64,000 nucleotides of DNA from assembly GCF_018734325.1 (NCBI RefSeq), contig NZ_CP073754.1, positions 1,116,001-1,180,000 on the forward strand, given 5' to 3'. The DNA comes from Methylomonas paludis (GTDB lineage: Bacteria; Pseudomonadota; Gammaproteobacteria; Methylococcales; Methylomonadaceae). Made by a program: the position numbers and the translations under genes. The notes beneath the pieces are model-generated. The model ran no database searches. It saw only the letters and a list, made by a program, of their open reading frames with translations, and was not told the DNA's origin. This document shows positions 45,773 to 54,349 of this stretch, one piece after another. Position 1 is the stretch's first letter. Each line of letters starts with the position of its first letter.

Positions 45773-47166
45773 TTGCTAACCTCATTGGACGGGTTACCGC
45801 CGATACTGGCGTCTGCTATATGCGGCATGGCTGTTAGCTCAGAAAGATTCGATGGCGTGACACGCCAGACGGTGTTACCGACATCATCGGCAACCAGCAA
45901 TGCGGTTTGCCGGTCCAGCATGGCAACGCCCACCGGTCTGCCGTATGCCTCGTCATCGGCACTCACAAAACCGGTCAGTACATCCAGTGGATCGCCACAG
46001 GGCTTACCATCCTTAAAAGGGATAAAAATAACCCGATAGCCGCTACGCGGCTTTCGGTTCCACGAGCCATGCTGGCCAATGAAAGCGCCGTTGTCAAAAG
46101 GTGTCTGCCAAGCCTTATTCAGGCTAAAAGCCAGTCCGAGTGAGGCGGTGTGCGGTCCAAGCGCATAATCTGGCATAAGGGCTTTGGCGACCAAATCGGG
46201 GCGCTGAGCCTGGATGCGCTCGTCCAGATGTTGGCCGAAATAGCTGTAAGGCCAACCATAAAATCCACCGTGAATCACAGAAGTCAGATAATCGGGCACC
46301 AGATCACTACCCAGTTCATCGCGTTCGTTGACCACAGTCCAAAGCGTATCGCCATTCGGCCCCCAAGCCAAGCCATTGGGATTACGTAAACCGGAGGCGT
46401 AAATACGCTGACTTTTTTGGTTTAAATCAAACTCCCAAATAGCGGCTCGACCGTCCTCTTGGGCTATGCCGTTTTCGGCAGCGTTACTATTCGATCCGAC
46501 TGTTATATACAGCCGTGAGCCATCCTTGCTGGCCAGCAGATTTTTAGTCCAGTGATGATTAATAAGCCCGGCCGGTAAATCCAGCACCTTGGTTCCGGGT
46601 GCTTCAATATGGGTTAGACCTTGGGTATAGGGAAACTTGATAACTGCATCCGTGTTAGCCACATAGAAATCATTGCCTATCAATGCCATGCCAAACGGCG
46701 AATTAAGCCCTTGGATAAATACAGACCTGGTTTCGGCGACTCCATCGCCATCGATATCGCGCAGCAGTGTAATACGATTAGCGCTAGCCACACCGGCACC
46801 TGCTTTGTTCATAATCTGCTGCATGATCCAGCCCTTAATACCGGTTCCATCCTCCGGCTTCGGCGGGGCATTGGTTTCAGCAACCAATACATCGCCGTTG
46901 GGTAGTACATAAAGCCAGCGCGGGTGAGCTAGCCCATCGGCAAATCTGTTGACTGTCAATCCGGCTGCCGGCGAGGGTTTGCCTTGCATGGGCCAACCTT
47001 TTGCTGCAGCAATATTCACAGTCGGAATCAAGGTATTGTCAGGCGGCGGCAGTTGGGGGTGGGGGCCAACGCCGGCAGAGACCGGTAATTGCGCGACTTC
47101 GCCGCAGGCCGATACAACTAAGCCGACCAAGGCGAATAACAAGAAGTATCTTGGGTACATAAGCAT
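45757..47166 (-). CDS. PQQ-type soluble sugar dehydrogenase-like lipoprotein
   Basis: 469 residues from the ATG at 47166 (or 47160), just before a lipoprotein signal ending VVSAC. The mature part is a six-bladed propeller of the GSDH/sorbosone dehydrogenase superfamily: [95 protein letters not shown]. These include the His and Arg positions that bind PQQ in the family; cofactor use is inferred. A periplasmic or outer-membrane sugar oxidase as the first gene of a glucan/trehalose operon is unusual. Its end overlaps glgB by 16 bases. Confidence 0.85.
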   Translation of the reverse strand: MLMYPRYFLLFALVGLVVSACGEVAQLPVSAGVGPHPQLPPPDNTLIPTVNIAAAKGWPMQGKPSPAAGLTVNRFADGLAHPRWLYVLPNGDVLVAETNAPPKPEDGTGIKGWIMQQIMNKAGAGVASANRITLLRDIDGDGVAETRSVFIQGLNSPFGMALIGNDFYVANTDAVIKFPYTQGLTHIEAPGTKVLDLPAGLINHHWTKNLLASKDGSRLYITVGSNSNAAENGIAQEDGRAAIWEFDLNQKSQRIYASGLRNPNGLAWGPNGDTLWTVVNERDELGSDLVPDYLTSVIHGGFYGWPYSYFGQHLDERIQAQRPDLVAKALMPDYALGPHTASLGLAFSLNKAWQTPFDNGAFIGQHGSWNRKPRSGYRVIFIPFKDGKPCGDPLDVLTGFVSADDEAYGRPVGVAMLDRQTALLVADDVGNTVWRVTPSNLSELTAMPHIADASIGGNPSNEVSKCPQQ

Positions 47167-47572
47167 ATAACCCGATTCCGGTTGCAGGTTGCGAGCGGCC
47201 AAGGTACCGAGATCAAATTGAATGGTCTGTACAGGAGTGGCCGAGTCCAAAATATAAAAGTAATTTAGCCGCAATATTCGTATCAGTCGGTACGGTATCG
47301 TACATTGCGTAATGCCTGAATCCGGACTAACAAACGACCTGGGCATAAATCAGCGGCTCTTACTTATCTGGCATATTTTGGCTCCCGCTAAATCGGCTGT
47401 TATGTCTCTTGCCGTACTGACACGGCAATTTATTGCGATTACGCTGATCAGCAGCCTATGCTCAGTCTGGTTCAAACCAGCGCTAAAAATTTAGAAACAC
47501 CATGAGTTAATTAATAACGCCGGTTCTTTGCCTGTCGCGCTCTCAATTATTTACTATTTCCGGCTATTTGAA
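47167..47572. promoter_or_regulatory. Divergent promoter region of the glucan operon and AsmA-like gene
   Basis: About 400 bases between divergent genes. A frame at 47312-47494 would encode a 60-residue hydrophobic peptide but has no ribosome-binding site or family likeness. The promoters of the large minus-strand operon should be here; no operator was recognised. Confidence 0.5.
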
Positions 47573-49612
47573 ATGCTCAGTATTTACTCAGGTTCGACCC
47601 GCGTCAGTAAAGTTTTGCGCCGACTTAGTCTGGCCTTGGCGTTTTTATTTGTGATAGGTTTTGTTGGCATAATACTGATGCCAAACAGTTGGGTACGGGG
47701 GGTGGCGGCTAATAAAGGCAGTGCCTTGCTCGATCGCGAATTTGCTGTTGATGGTGATATTGATATCGATTGGGACTGGACTCAGCCCAAAGTGTCACTG
47801 CATAAGTTGCGGATTGCTAACCTATCCGAAAGCAAGGATAAAAATATGTTGGTGATTGAAACGCTTAGTTTCGAAATTAAGATCTGGAAATTGTTATTGG
47901 CAGAACTGAATTTACCCAGTCTCAGTTTGGTAAAACCCAAACTTATATTGGAAAAATTTACCCCGACTAAAAACAACTGGGATTTTCCGCTGATGTCAAA
48001 AGCCAATCTTGCCGGCAAAGCGGCGTTACCTAATGAACGTAATAGTTTTCCTATTATCGGCAGTCTATTAATAAGCGATGGTCAGTTAACGTATCGTGAT
48101 GTGCCCAAGCAATTGGCTACCCAATTGACTATCGTGCTGGCCAAAGGTGGTGAAGGCCAGGAGCAGGCTGTGTATCGTGTCACCGGCCAAGGGACATTGC
48201 AGAATAAGCCGTTTTCTATTCAGGCTAAGGGTGGCTCACTGTCCATGCTGCGCAATAATAGCCAACCTTATCCGCTCCAGCTCAATATCAATATGGGGAG
48301 TACCCGTGTCAGCCTGGAGGGCACGTTTGCTGATCCTGTGCAGATGACTGGTGTCAATGCGCAGCTTGATTTGCGCGGGGATAATCTGGCTGATCTGTTC
48401 TATTTAACCGGTATTCCTTTGCCGCCGACGCCGCCTTATAAATTAAACGGTCATTTACAAAAGCAGGATGGGATTTGGGCATTTCACCACTTCCAGGGGC
48501 AGGTGGGCGACAGCGATTTATCCGGGGAATTAACGTACGATACCAGCAAACCGCAAGGGTTGGTGAAAGCTGAGCTGGTTTCAAAATTGCTTGATATGAA
48601 AGACCTGGCCGGTTTTATCGGCGTCACACCAACCACAGGCATATTGTCGCCTGCCCAAATAGCTCAGGCCGAACGGGAAAAGTCCAGTCCGCATTTGTTG
48701 CCTGACATCCCGATCAATTTAATCCGCTTGCGTGCCGCTGATATGACTGTACGCCTTAAAGCCAATCAAATTAAAGCCCCGGATTTGCCGATAAACGATC
48801 TGGATATCGGTTTCAATATAGAACATGGCGTGTTGAAAATGAACCCATTCAATTTCGGCGTTGCTTATGGAAGCATCAGCGGGAGTCTAATATTGGATGG
48901 CCAAACAGATATTGCCAGCATAGAATCGGATTTGTTGATTAAGCGCTTAAGTTTTAAGCAGTTTTTTGCAAAAACTCAATTCGAGTCTTTATCATCCGGT
49001 TATTTTGGCGGCCGGCTGCAGCTAAAAGGTAGCGGCAAATCACTGGCTGAGGTGCTGGCGATCAGTAATGGCCGGATTATTTTGCTGATGTCTGGCGGCA
49101 GCATTAGTTTACTGATCGTAGATGCGGCCGGGCTTAACCTTGGTCAAGCGATTCCTTTATTACTGGGGAAAGACCAATCCACCGATATCCGCTGCGCAAT
49201 CGCTGATTTCCAGGTTAAGAACGGATTGTTGAATTCGGACGTGTTTGTACTGGATACCACAGATTCTAATATAGCAGGCGCCATGCACATCAATCTAAAA
49301 GACGAAGTCCTGGCTGCCAAGGTCGAAGCGCATCCCAAAGATTTTAGCCTGCTCAGTGCCCGTACCCCTATTATTGTCAGCGGTACTTTGAAAAAACCAG
49401 CAATCGGGCTGGATCCAGAAGCGCTGGCCTTGCGCAGTTCCAGCGCAGTAGCACTGGGTGTATTGCTTAGCCCGGTGGCTGCCATCATCCCTTTCATTGA
49501 ACTTGGGCTGGGTAAAGACAGCGATTGCCGCGAATTAATACAACATGCCCTAGCCTATTCAGAGGCTAAACCAGTGCCAAAATTGAAGAAAAAGAGTCGC
49601 GTTCATCAGTAG
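47573..49612 (+). CDS. AsmA-family protein
   Basis: About 679 residues. An N-terminal signal anchor (LRRLSLALAFLFVIGFVGIILM) leads to the AsmA N-terminal beta-rich region (VDGDIDIDWDWTQPKVSLHKLRIANLSE) and ends with the AsmA C-terminal domain (LAEVLAISNGRIILLMSGGSISLLIVDAAGLNLGQAIPLLLG ... DTTDSNIAGAMHINLKDE). AsmA-like proteins are long periplasmic groove proteins linked to outer-membrane lipid transport. The ATG at 47573 is chosen over a TTG at 47528; neither has a good ribosome-binding site. No partner gene follows. Confidence 0.85.
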   Translation: MLSIYSGSTRVSKVLRRLSLALAFLFVIGFVGIILMPNSWVRGVAANKGSALLDREFAVDGDIDIDWDWTQPKVSLHKLRIANLSESKDKNMLVIETLSFEIKIWKLLLAELNLPSLSLVKPKLILEKFTPTKNNWDFPLMSKANLAGKAALPNERNSFPIIGSLLISDGQLTYRDVPKQLATQLTIVLAKGGEGQEQAVYRVTGQGTLQNKPFSIQAKGGSLSMLRNNSQPYPLQLNINMGSTRVSLEGTFADPVQMTGVNAQLDLRGDNLADLFYLTGIPLPPTPPYKLNGHLQKQDGIWAFHHFQGQVGDSDLSGELTYDTSKPQGLVKAELVSKLLDMKDLAGFIGVTPTTGILSPAQIAQAEREKSSPHLLPDIPINLIRLRAADMTVRLKANQIKAPDLPINDLDIGFNIEHGVLKMNPFNFGVAYGSISGSLILDGQTDIASIESDLLIKRLSFKQFFAKTQFESLSSGYFGGRLQLKGSGKSLAEVLAISNGRIILLMSGGSISLLIVDAAGLNLGQAIPLLLGKDQSTDIRCAIADFQVKNGLLNSDVFVLDTTDSNIAGAMHINLKDEVLAAKVEAHPKDFSLLSARTPIIVSGTLKKPAIGLDPEALALRSSSAVALGVLLSPVAAIIPFIELGLGKDSDCRELIQHALAYSEAKPVPKLKKKSRVHQ

Positions 49613-49641
49613 GCGTTTTTCGACTGCAAGCGTGTTCTGAG

Positions 49642-49692
49642 TGGGGTCAGGTCTTGTTATTTGCATTCTGCAAATAACAAGACCTGACCCCA
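49642..49692. repeat. Perfect 23-bp-stem palindrome inserted into a parD gene
   Basis: TGGGGTCAGGTCTTGTTATT then TGC, a 5-base loop ATTCT, and the exact inverted arm 49670-49692. This GGGGTCAGGTCTTG type of sequence is known to me from the surroundings of RAYT (REP-associated tyrosine transposase) genes. It stands where the first half of the antitoxin gene should be. Confidence 0.85.
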
Positions 49693-49696
49693 TAAG

Positions 49697-49877
49697 TTGT
49701 TACGGCTCGGCAAGTGAGGTTGTGAGGGATGCTTTGCGAGAGCTTGAGGAACGCAAGCATAAACTAGCAGCGTTACGGATACATCTTGCTGAGGGTGCCG
49801 CCCAAGCCAGTAGAGGAGAATTTGTACAGAATTATTCATTTGCAGCTGTTATTCAGGAGTTGGATAACGAGGCATGA
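49697..49877 (+). pseudogene. parD: ParD-family antitoxin, N-terminal half missing
   Basis: From 49706 the frame reads GSASEVVRDALRELEERKHK, LAALRIHLAEGAAQASRGEF and VQNYSFAAVIQELDNEA, the central and C-terminal part of ParD. The DNA-binding ribbon-helix N-terminus is absent; in its place the frame runs into the palindrome at 49642-49692, from which only an artificial GTG start could arise. The loss removes operator binding; the toxin downstream is broken too. Confidence 0.85.
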
Positions 49878-50042
49878 CGGCAACGGATTACACCGAGGGC
49901 AGTTAGTGACTTGAAGAACATTGGTCGTTATACGACGGAAAAATGGGGTAAGCCACAACGGAACCCCTATTTAGCAGACCTTGATGAACGCCCTAACTAC
50001 CATCGTGAAATCCTATGCCTAGCTTCTAATCTTTCTAATTAA
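49878..50042 (+). pseudogene. parE: ParE-family toxin fragment
   Basis: In the frame starting at 49878: ITPRAVSDLKNIGRYTTEKWGKPQR and NPYLADLDER, the first third of a ParE/RelE toxin. The ATG at 49874, which overlaps the parD stop, is in another frame, so a one-base shift separates start and body. After LADLDER the sequence goes straight to a few residues and a stop; the C-terminal catalytic half is gone. Non-functional. Confidence 0.75.
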
Positions 50043-50102
50043 CAATATCAAAATCTGCAGTACCCTATCACTCACCAGAGCAAACCAAAATAGGGCACAA
50101 TC

Positions 50103-50771
50103 ATGCAAAAACTCATAAAAGGGCTGCAGCAATATCAAACCAAAGTGTTTGGTTCGCAGCGTGAGCTGTTCGAGCGGCTTAAACAGGGCCAATCGCCTGA
50201 TGCATTATTTATCACCTGTTCGGATTCGCGTATCAACCCTAATCTGCTGACTCAAACCGAACCCGGCGAACTGTTTATCCTGCGTAACGCCGGCAATCTG
50301 GTGCCGCCTTATGGTGCAGTCTATGGCGGCGAAGCAGCCACCATAGAATTTGCGGTAGCCGGGCTGGGGATTAAAGATATCATCATTTGCGGCCACACCC
50401 ACTGTGGCGCCATGAATGCGCTGCTGAATCCGCCGTCCAGCAGCCAATTTCCGGCGCTGACCAGTTGGCTGGCTCATGCCGAATCAACCCGGCGCATCAT
50501 CCAGGACAAATATGCCGATAAAGAATCATCATCTTTAATCAGTATCACCACTCAGGAGAATGTGTTGGCCCAGATGGAAAACCTGCGCACCCATCCGGTG
50601 GTTGCTTCCGGCTTATCCAGGGGCAAACTCAAGCTGCACGGCTGGGTATATAAAATCGAAACCGGCGAAGTTTACGGCTACGATCCGCAAAGTTTTCAAT
50701 TTGAAGTGCTAACCGAAAAATGCACCTTAGTCGCCGTCCCGGAACATAAACTGATTTCGGCAGAAATTTAA
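50103..50771 (+). CDS. Beta-class carbonic anhydrase
   Basis: 222 residues. Interconverts CO2 and bicarbonate in the cytoplasm. Zinc ligands are clear: C39 and D41 in ITCSDSRINP, H98 and C101 in CGHTHCGAMN. GELFILRNAGNLVPPYG is also typical. The sequence resembles the CynT/IcfA-like group. It is a single gene, convergent with the NhaR-type regulator, and upstream lies toxin-antitoxin debris. In organisms growing on C1 compounds bicarbonate supply for carboxylases is a plausible role, an inference only. Confidence 0.94.
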   Translation: MQKLIKGLQQYQTKVFGSQRELFERLKQGQSPDALFITCSDSRINPNLLTQTEPGELFILRNAGNLVPPYGAVYGGEAATIEFAVAGLGIKDIIICGHTHCGAMNALLNPPSSSQFPALTSWLAHAESTRRIIQDKYADKESSSLISITTQENVLAQMENLRTHPVVASGLSRGKLKLHGWVYKIETGEVYGYDPQSFQFEVLTEKCTLVAVPEHKLISAEI

Positions 50772-50820
50772 GCAACATTATCGGCATGCTTAGCGCCGAG
50801 TTTAAAATAAAAAACAAGCG

Positions 50821-51786
50821 TTAAGCCTGATCCGGAAATTTGTGCGTAGTCTGGATATTAGGCATAGTCAATGGCGTGCTCAGTAAATCAAACAAGCGGC
50901 TTTGCGCCTGGGCCAATATTGCCATCACCGCCGGATGTTTGATTTTGCGTTGCGCAGTAATCGCATAAAAGCGTTCGGAGACATTATCAATCCGGCCCAC
51001 CAGTTGCGTACCATACTGGCGCTGAATCTGGTTGGCCACCGCGATAGGCGCCACAAACATGCCGGCCCCGGCGGCGGCAAAGGTTTTCAGCAAAGCGCTG
51101 TCTTCAATTTCGGCTTTGATATCCGGGCAAATATTTTCAGTATCAAACCATTGATCCAGCGAGCGGCGCAAAGCAATATTGGTGGTGGGCAGCAGCAAAG
51201 GGGCGGCATTAAGTGAATACGGAAAATTGTCCCGATAACGCACGGCTAATTCCGGGATGGCAAACACCGCCACGCTGCATTCGCCCAACAGATGATTAAA
51301 CAAATGTGTGCCGCCTGCGCTTGGAGTGGCCGGCATATCCGACAGCACCAGATCAATGCCGTGCAGCATAATTTCATTCATCAGCCGTTCAGCCTTGTCT
51401 TCAATACAGACCAACTGCAAGGGTTCGGCCAAATTTAGTGCCGGCTCCAGCAAACGATAAGCCATCAGCTTGGGTAAGGCATCGGCCACCCCCACACTAA
51501 TCCGCAAGCCGCGACCACTGACCCGGCCTTTCAGGGTGTTGGTCAACTCCCGGCCCAGGGCAAAAATATCTTCAGCATAATGAAACACGGCTCGGCCGGT
51601 ATCGGTCAGCGCCAGTTTTCTACCTTCTTTGTAAAACAGTTTTTCACCGATGGCCTGTTCAAAAACCGTCAACTGACCACTGATGGTGGGCTGGGCCAGA
51701 TGCAGTTTTTCACTGGCCAGGGTAATACTGCCTTCTTTGGCGACATTCCAAAAATAATATAAATGCTGATAGTTCAATCGTTCCAT
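50821..51786 (-). CDS. nhaR: LysR-family regulator, NhaR type
   Basis: About 321 residues. The N-terminal winged helix starts MERLNYQHLYYFWNVAKEGSITLASEKLHLAQPTISGQL, closely following E. coli NhaR (INYNHLYYFWHVYKEGS). Further matches are SVGVADALPKLMAYRLLEPAL, LLGECSVAVFA and GAGMFVAPI. In E. coli NhaR senses Na+ and activates the antiporter gene nhaA; no antiporter lies next to this one, so the target is unknown. A start at 51798 would add four residues. The AT-rich region to the right is presumably its promoter. Confidence 0.87.
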   Translation of the reverse strand: MERLNYQHLYYFWNVAKEGSITLASEKLHLAQPTISGQLTVFEQAIGEKLFYKEGRKLALTDTGRAVFHYAEDIFALGRELTNTLKGRVSGRGLRISVGVADALPKLMAYRLLEPALNLAEPLQLVCIEDKAERLMNEIMLHGIDLVLSDMPATPSAGGTHLFNHLLGECSVAVFAIPELAVRYRDNFPYSLNAAPLLLPTTNIALRRSLDQWFDTENICPDIKAEIEDSALLKTFAAAGAGMFVAPIAVANQIQRQYGTQLVGRIDNVSERFYAITAQRKIKHPAVMAILAQAQSRLFDLLSTPLTMPNIQTTHKFPDQA

Positions 51787-52071
51787 AGGTTTTTGCATCG
51801 TTAAAAACGATATTAAGGTTAGATAAATTCAAATTTACTATAAAAATATATAGTTCATTCTATTAAGTGTTGATTAGCATAGCAAGCGATAAATACCTGT
51901 TTATTTGGCTCAGCATTGATTTCGGCCAATACCGGAAAATCTTAATGATTCCATATTTTCTATGGCAATATAAAATCCCATGAAATTACCAATGGATTGT
52001 AAGTGCCGCGAATAATGAGCTGTGATAATAAAATACGATTTACAGATCCATCATGGCCGCAGCAGCGCAAT
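51787..52071. other. AT-rich intergenic region
   Basis: Promoter-side sequence of the NhaR-type gene, ending at the IS target duplication. No gene seen. Confidence 0.5.
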
Positions 52072-52079
52072 GAGATATA

Positions 52080-53767
52080 GGCTACCCACTTAAACCGGGA
52101 CAAAATCAAGCGTTCGCCGCACAGTCCTGTATCATGAGTTAATGACTAAAAAAACAAAACGACACAAGGAATCCGTGCAACGAACCGCTCGATTATCAAT
52201 GAACTGGTAGCCCGTGGCAAGAAAAGTCTTAGACAATTGGCGGTGCTGGTCAATCGATCCAAAAGTAGCGTCCATCGGCACCAAAAAGCGCAAGCCCGAC
52301 GCCATCAATATCCCGAATCTGCCCTATGGGAAACCGAAGCAGGCGAAGCCTGGTTGAAACTATTGATGGTTGCGGTTCTGTACAGTTTTGGCATGGAGTG
52401 CCATGTTGGAGCCGACAAGTTGTCGCGATTTTTCAAGCTGATTCGCATTGACACGCATGTGGGCATATCTTCATCGGCATTGCGTCAGCAATTGAGCCGG
52501 ATGGAAAGCCTGTTACCCGTATTTCAGCAGCGTTGTGAAAGCGGCGTTTCAGCTCAAACACGTTCAGCCGTAGTCGCCATGGATGAAACATTTTTTGGTG
52601 ATTTTCTCATCCTGGTGCTGATGGACTTGTCGTCCGGTTATTTGATTCTGGAAGACATCAGCCATGACCGTCGCTTCGATACTTGGTTTGAGAAAGCGAT
52701 ACCGCGCCTAAAAGAGTTGGGTATTGACGTCAACCACGCCGTCAGCGACCGAGCCAAAGCCTTGATCAAACTGGCTATTACCGGGTTTGACTGTCAATCA
52801 GGTGCCGATATTTTTCATGCACAGCAGGATGTCAGCAAATGGTTGGGTGCAACGCTGGGAAGGCGGCACGAACAAGCGAAAACTCAACTGGAAACGGCTG
52901 AGGCGCTATTGAAAAAGAAACCGGACAACAACCTCGCCGAATTGGTGCAGGTCGTTGATGCAGAACGAGCCTATAAACAGATACAGGAAACACGCGCCGA
53001 TTATCACGAAAATCTGGCCAGCATTGCCGAAGATGTTCATCCGTTTTCGTTAGAAACCCAGAAAATCAATCGGGCGGAACAGGTGACTTTCAGTCTGGAA
53101 AAACGCGCTCAGGCGTTTGAAAAAATCGCGCAATCGCAATCTATTGCTGACATAAAACAGACCATAAATAAGTTTCGTAATCAATTGAATGACTTAGCGT
53201 CCAATGTAGAAACCTGGTGGCTATGGGTCATGGAAATTCTAGCCGGTCTTTCGGTGGATGAGGCAACGCACTACTGGCTGATTCATGCCCTGTTACCAAC
53301 GGTGTACTGGCATCAGCAACTGCTCAAAACCCAAAACCCCAGGCAAAGGGAAAAATACCGTCAGGCTTGGCAGCAAGCCGCGCAGCATTTACAGACTGAT
53401 GCTTTCACAGCAACCCTGTCGGAAAGCGAATTGCAACGCTGGTTGGAATGGGCAGAGTGGATGGCGCGGAACTTTCATCGCAGTTCTTCCGCCGTCGAGG
53501 GGCGTAATGGTTATCTGTCGCAGATGTATCACAATGGCCGTGGCTTGACCGAAAAACGCCTGAGGGCATTGACAGTGATTCATAACTACGGACTCAAACG
53601 GACTGATGGAACAACAGCGGCAATGCGCTTGTTTGGTCAAACGTTTCCTGATTTGTTTTTATGGTTGGTTGCTGAAATGGGCGAGCTTCCGCTGCCAAGA
53701 AAGGGGCGGGAGCGGACTATTCATAACCCATTGTTTTTGAAAACTGTCCCGGCTTAAGTTGGAAGCC
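52080..53767 (+). mobile_element. Complete insertion sequence with DUF6399-like transposase
   Basis: 1688 bp. The ends are 23-bp inverted repeats: left GGCTACCCACTTAAACCGGG-ACA, right (inverted) GGCTTCCAACTTAAGCCGGG-ACA, three mismatches. GAGATATA occurs directly outside both ends (52072-52079 and 53768-53775), an 8-bp target duplication. One large gene fills the element. I cannot assign it to an IS family I know. Confidence 0.85.
52237..53757 (+). CDS. DUF6399-like putative DDE transposase
   Basis: At least 506 residues from TTG 52237; the frame is open back to about 52150 and the upstream part (SIINELVARGKKSLRQLAVL then VNRSKSSVHRHQ) completes a helix-turn-helix cut by that TTG, so translation probably begins earlier from a non-ATG codon or after a frameshift from ATG 52141. 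Likely catalytic acids: D in VVAMDETFFGDFLI, D in NHAVSDRAKALIK and E in SSSAVEGRNGYLSQMYHNGRGL. A helical insertion with long coiled stretches (about 215-310) separates the second and third. Ends five bases before the inverted repeat core. Position between inverted repeats supports a transposase role. Confidence 0.75.
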   Translation: MAVLVNRSKSSVHRHQKAQARRHQYPESALWETEAGEAWLKLLMVAVLYSFGMECHVGADKLSRFFKLIRIDTHVGISSSALRQQLSRMESLLPVFQQRCESGVSAQTRSAVVAMDETFFGDFLILVLMDLSSGYLILEDISHDRRFDTWFEKAIPRLKELGIDVNHAVSDRAKALIKLAITGFDCQSGADIFHAQQDVSKWLGATLGRRHEQAKTQLETAEALLKKKPDNNLAELVQVVDAERAYKQIQETRADYHENLASIAEDVHPFSLETQKINRAEQVTFSLEKRAQAFEKIAQSQSIADIKQTINKFRNQLNDLASNVETWWLWVMEILAGLSVDEATHYWLIHALLPTVYWHQQLLKTQNPRQREKYRQAWQQAAQHLQTDAFTATLSESELQRWLEWAEWMARNFHRSSSAVEGRNGYLSQMYHNGRGLTEKRLRALTVIHNYGLKRTDGTTAAMRLFGQTFPDLFLWLVAEMGELPLPRKGRERTIHNPLFLKTVPA

Positions 53768-53775
53768 GAGATATA

Positions 53776-54349
53776 CATCAAGCCGGTTATGCAAAATACT
53801 AACAATTTGTATGCCGGATTTTATTTAACGGTAATAGGCGGTGTTTAAACCGATGGATTTCAACTGTACGGTTTATACCAACCACAGTGCTGGCTCATAT
53901 AAACCACTTCTAGTGATGCGGTTAATAATATGCCTGATTTAGCTGGTTTTTTTATTATCAGCGGCATTATAAAAATGGCATGGTCTATGCTAATGTAATT
54001 GTGTCGTTTTTTTAGTTGTTATGGAGGGCACTTAATTATATTGCTGGTTTTTTTACTGAGGCGCCCCAAGACTGGATCAGCAACATTACAAATATTGTTT
54101 TATTGCCGGGATAATTAATCGGCCTGAAGCTGCGCTGATTTAAACGCTGTTTCGGGGTAATAGAATTTATTTTATAACTCATGGGCGTAGCTTAAATACT
54201 AATGCCGTAAGACTGTAATGGTTTTTGCAAAATCTACCGGGTTGTTAAGCAAATTTATGCGCCGGCACCTAATTGATCCAATGCTTGATAAATTGAAAGC
54301 CATCCACCCCTAAATCAACATTCTTCATTAAATTTAAAGCTCTAATACG
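53776..54349. other. AT-rich region upstream of the RND operon
   Basis: 574 bases without a credible frame. It contains whatever promoter drives the efflux operon; no operator or adjacent regulator gene was found. The IS inserted at its left border. Confidence 0.5.

Noticed and set aside
47312-47494. Possible 60-residue hydrophobic peptide gene
   Set aside because: No ribosome-binding site, no likeness to a known family, and it lies in a divergent promoter region.
49641-49696. GTG start giving a longer ParD-like protein
   Set aside because: The GTG and the first 18 codons lie in the inserted palindrome; the resulting N-terminus lacks the ribbon-helix DNA-binding part.
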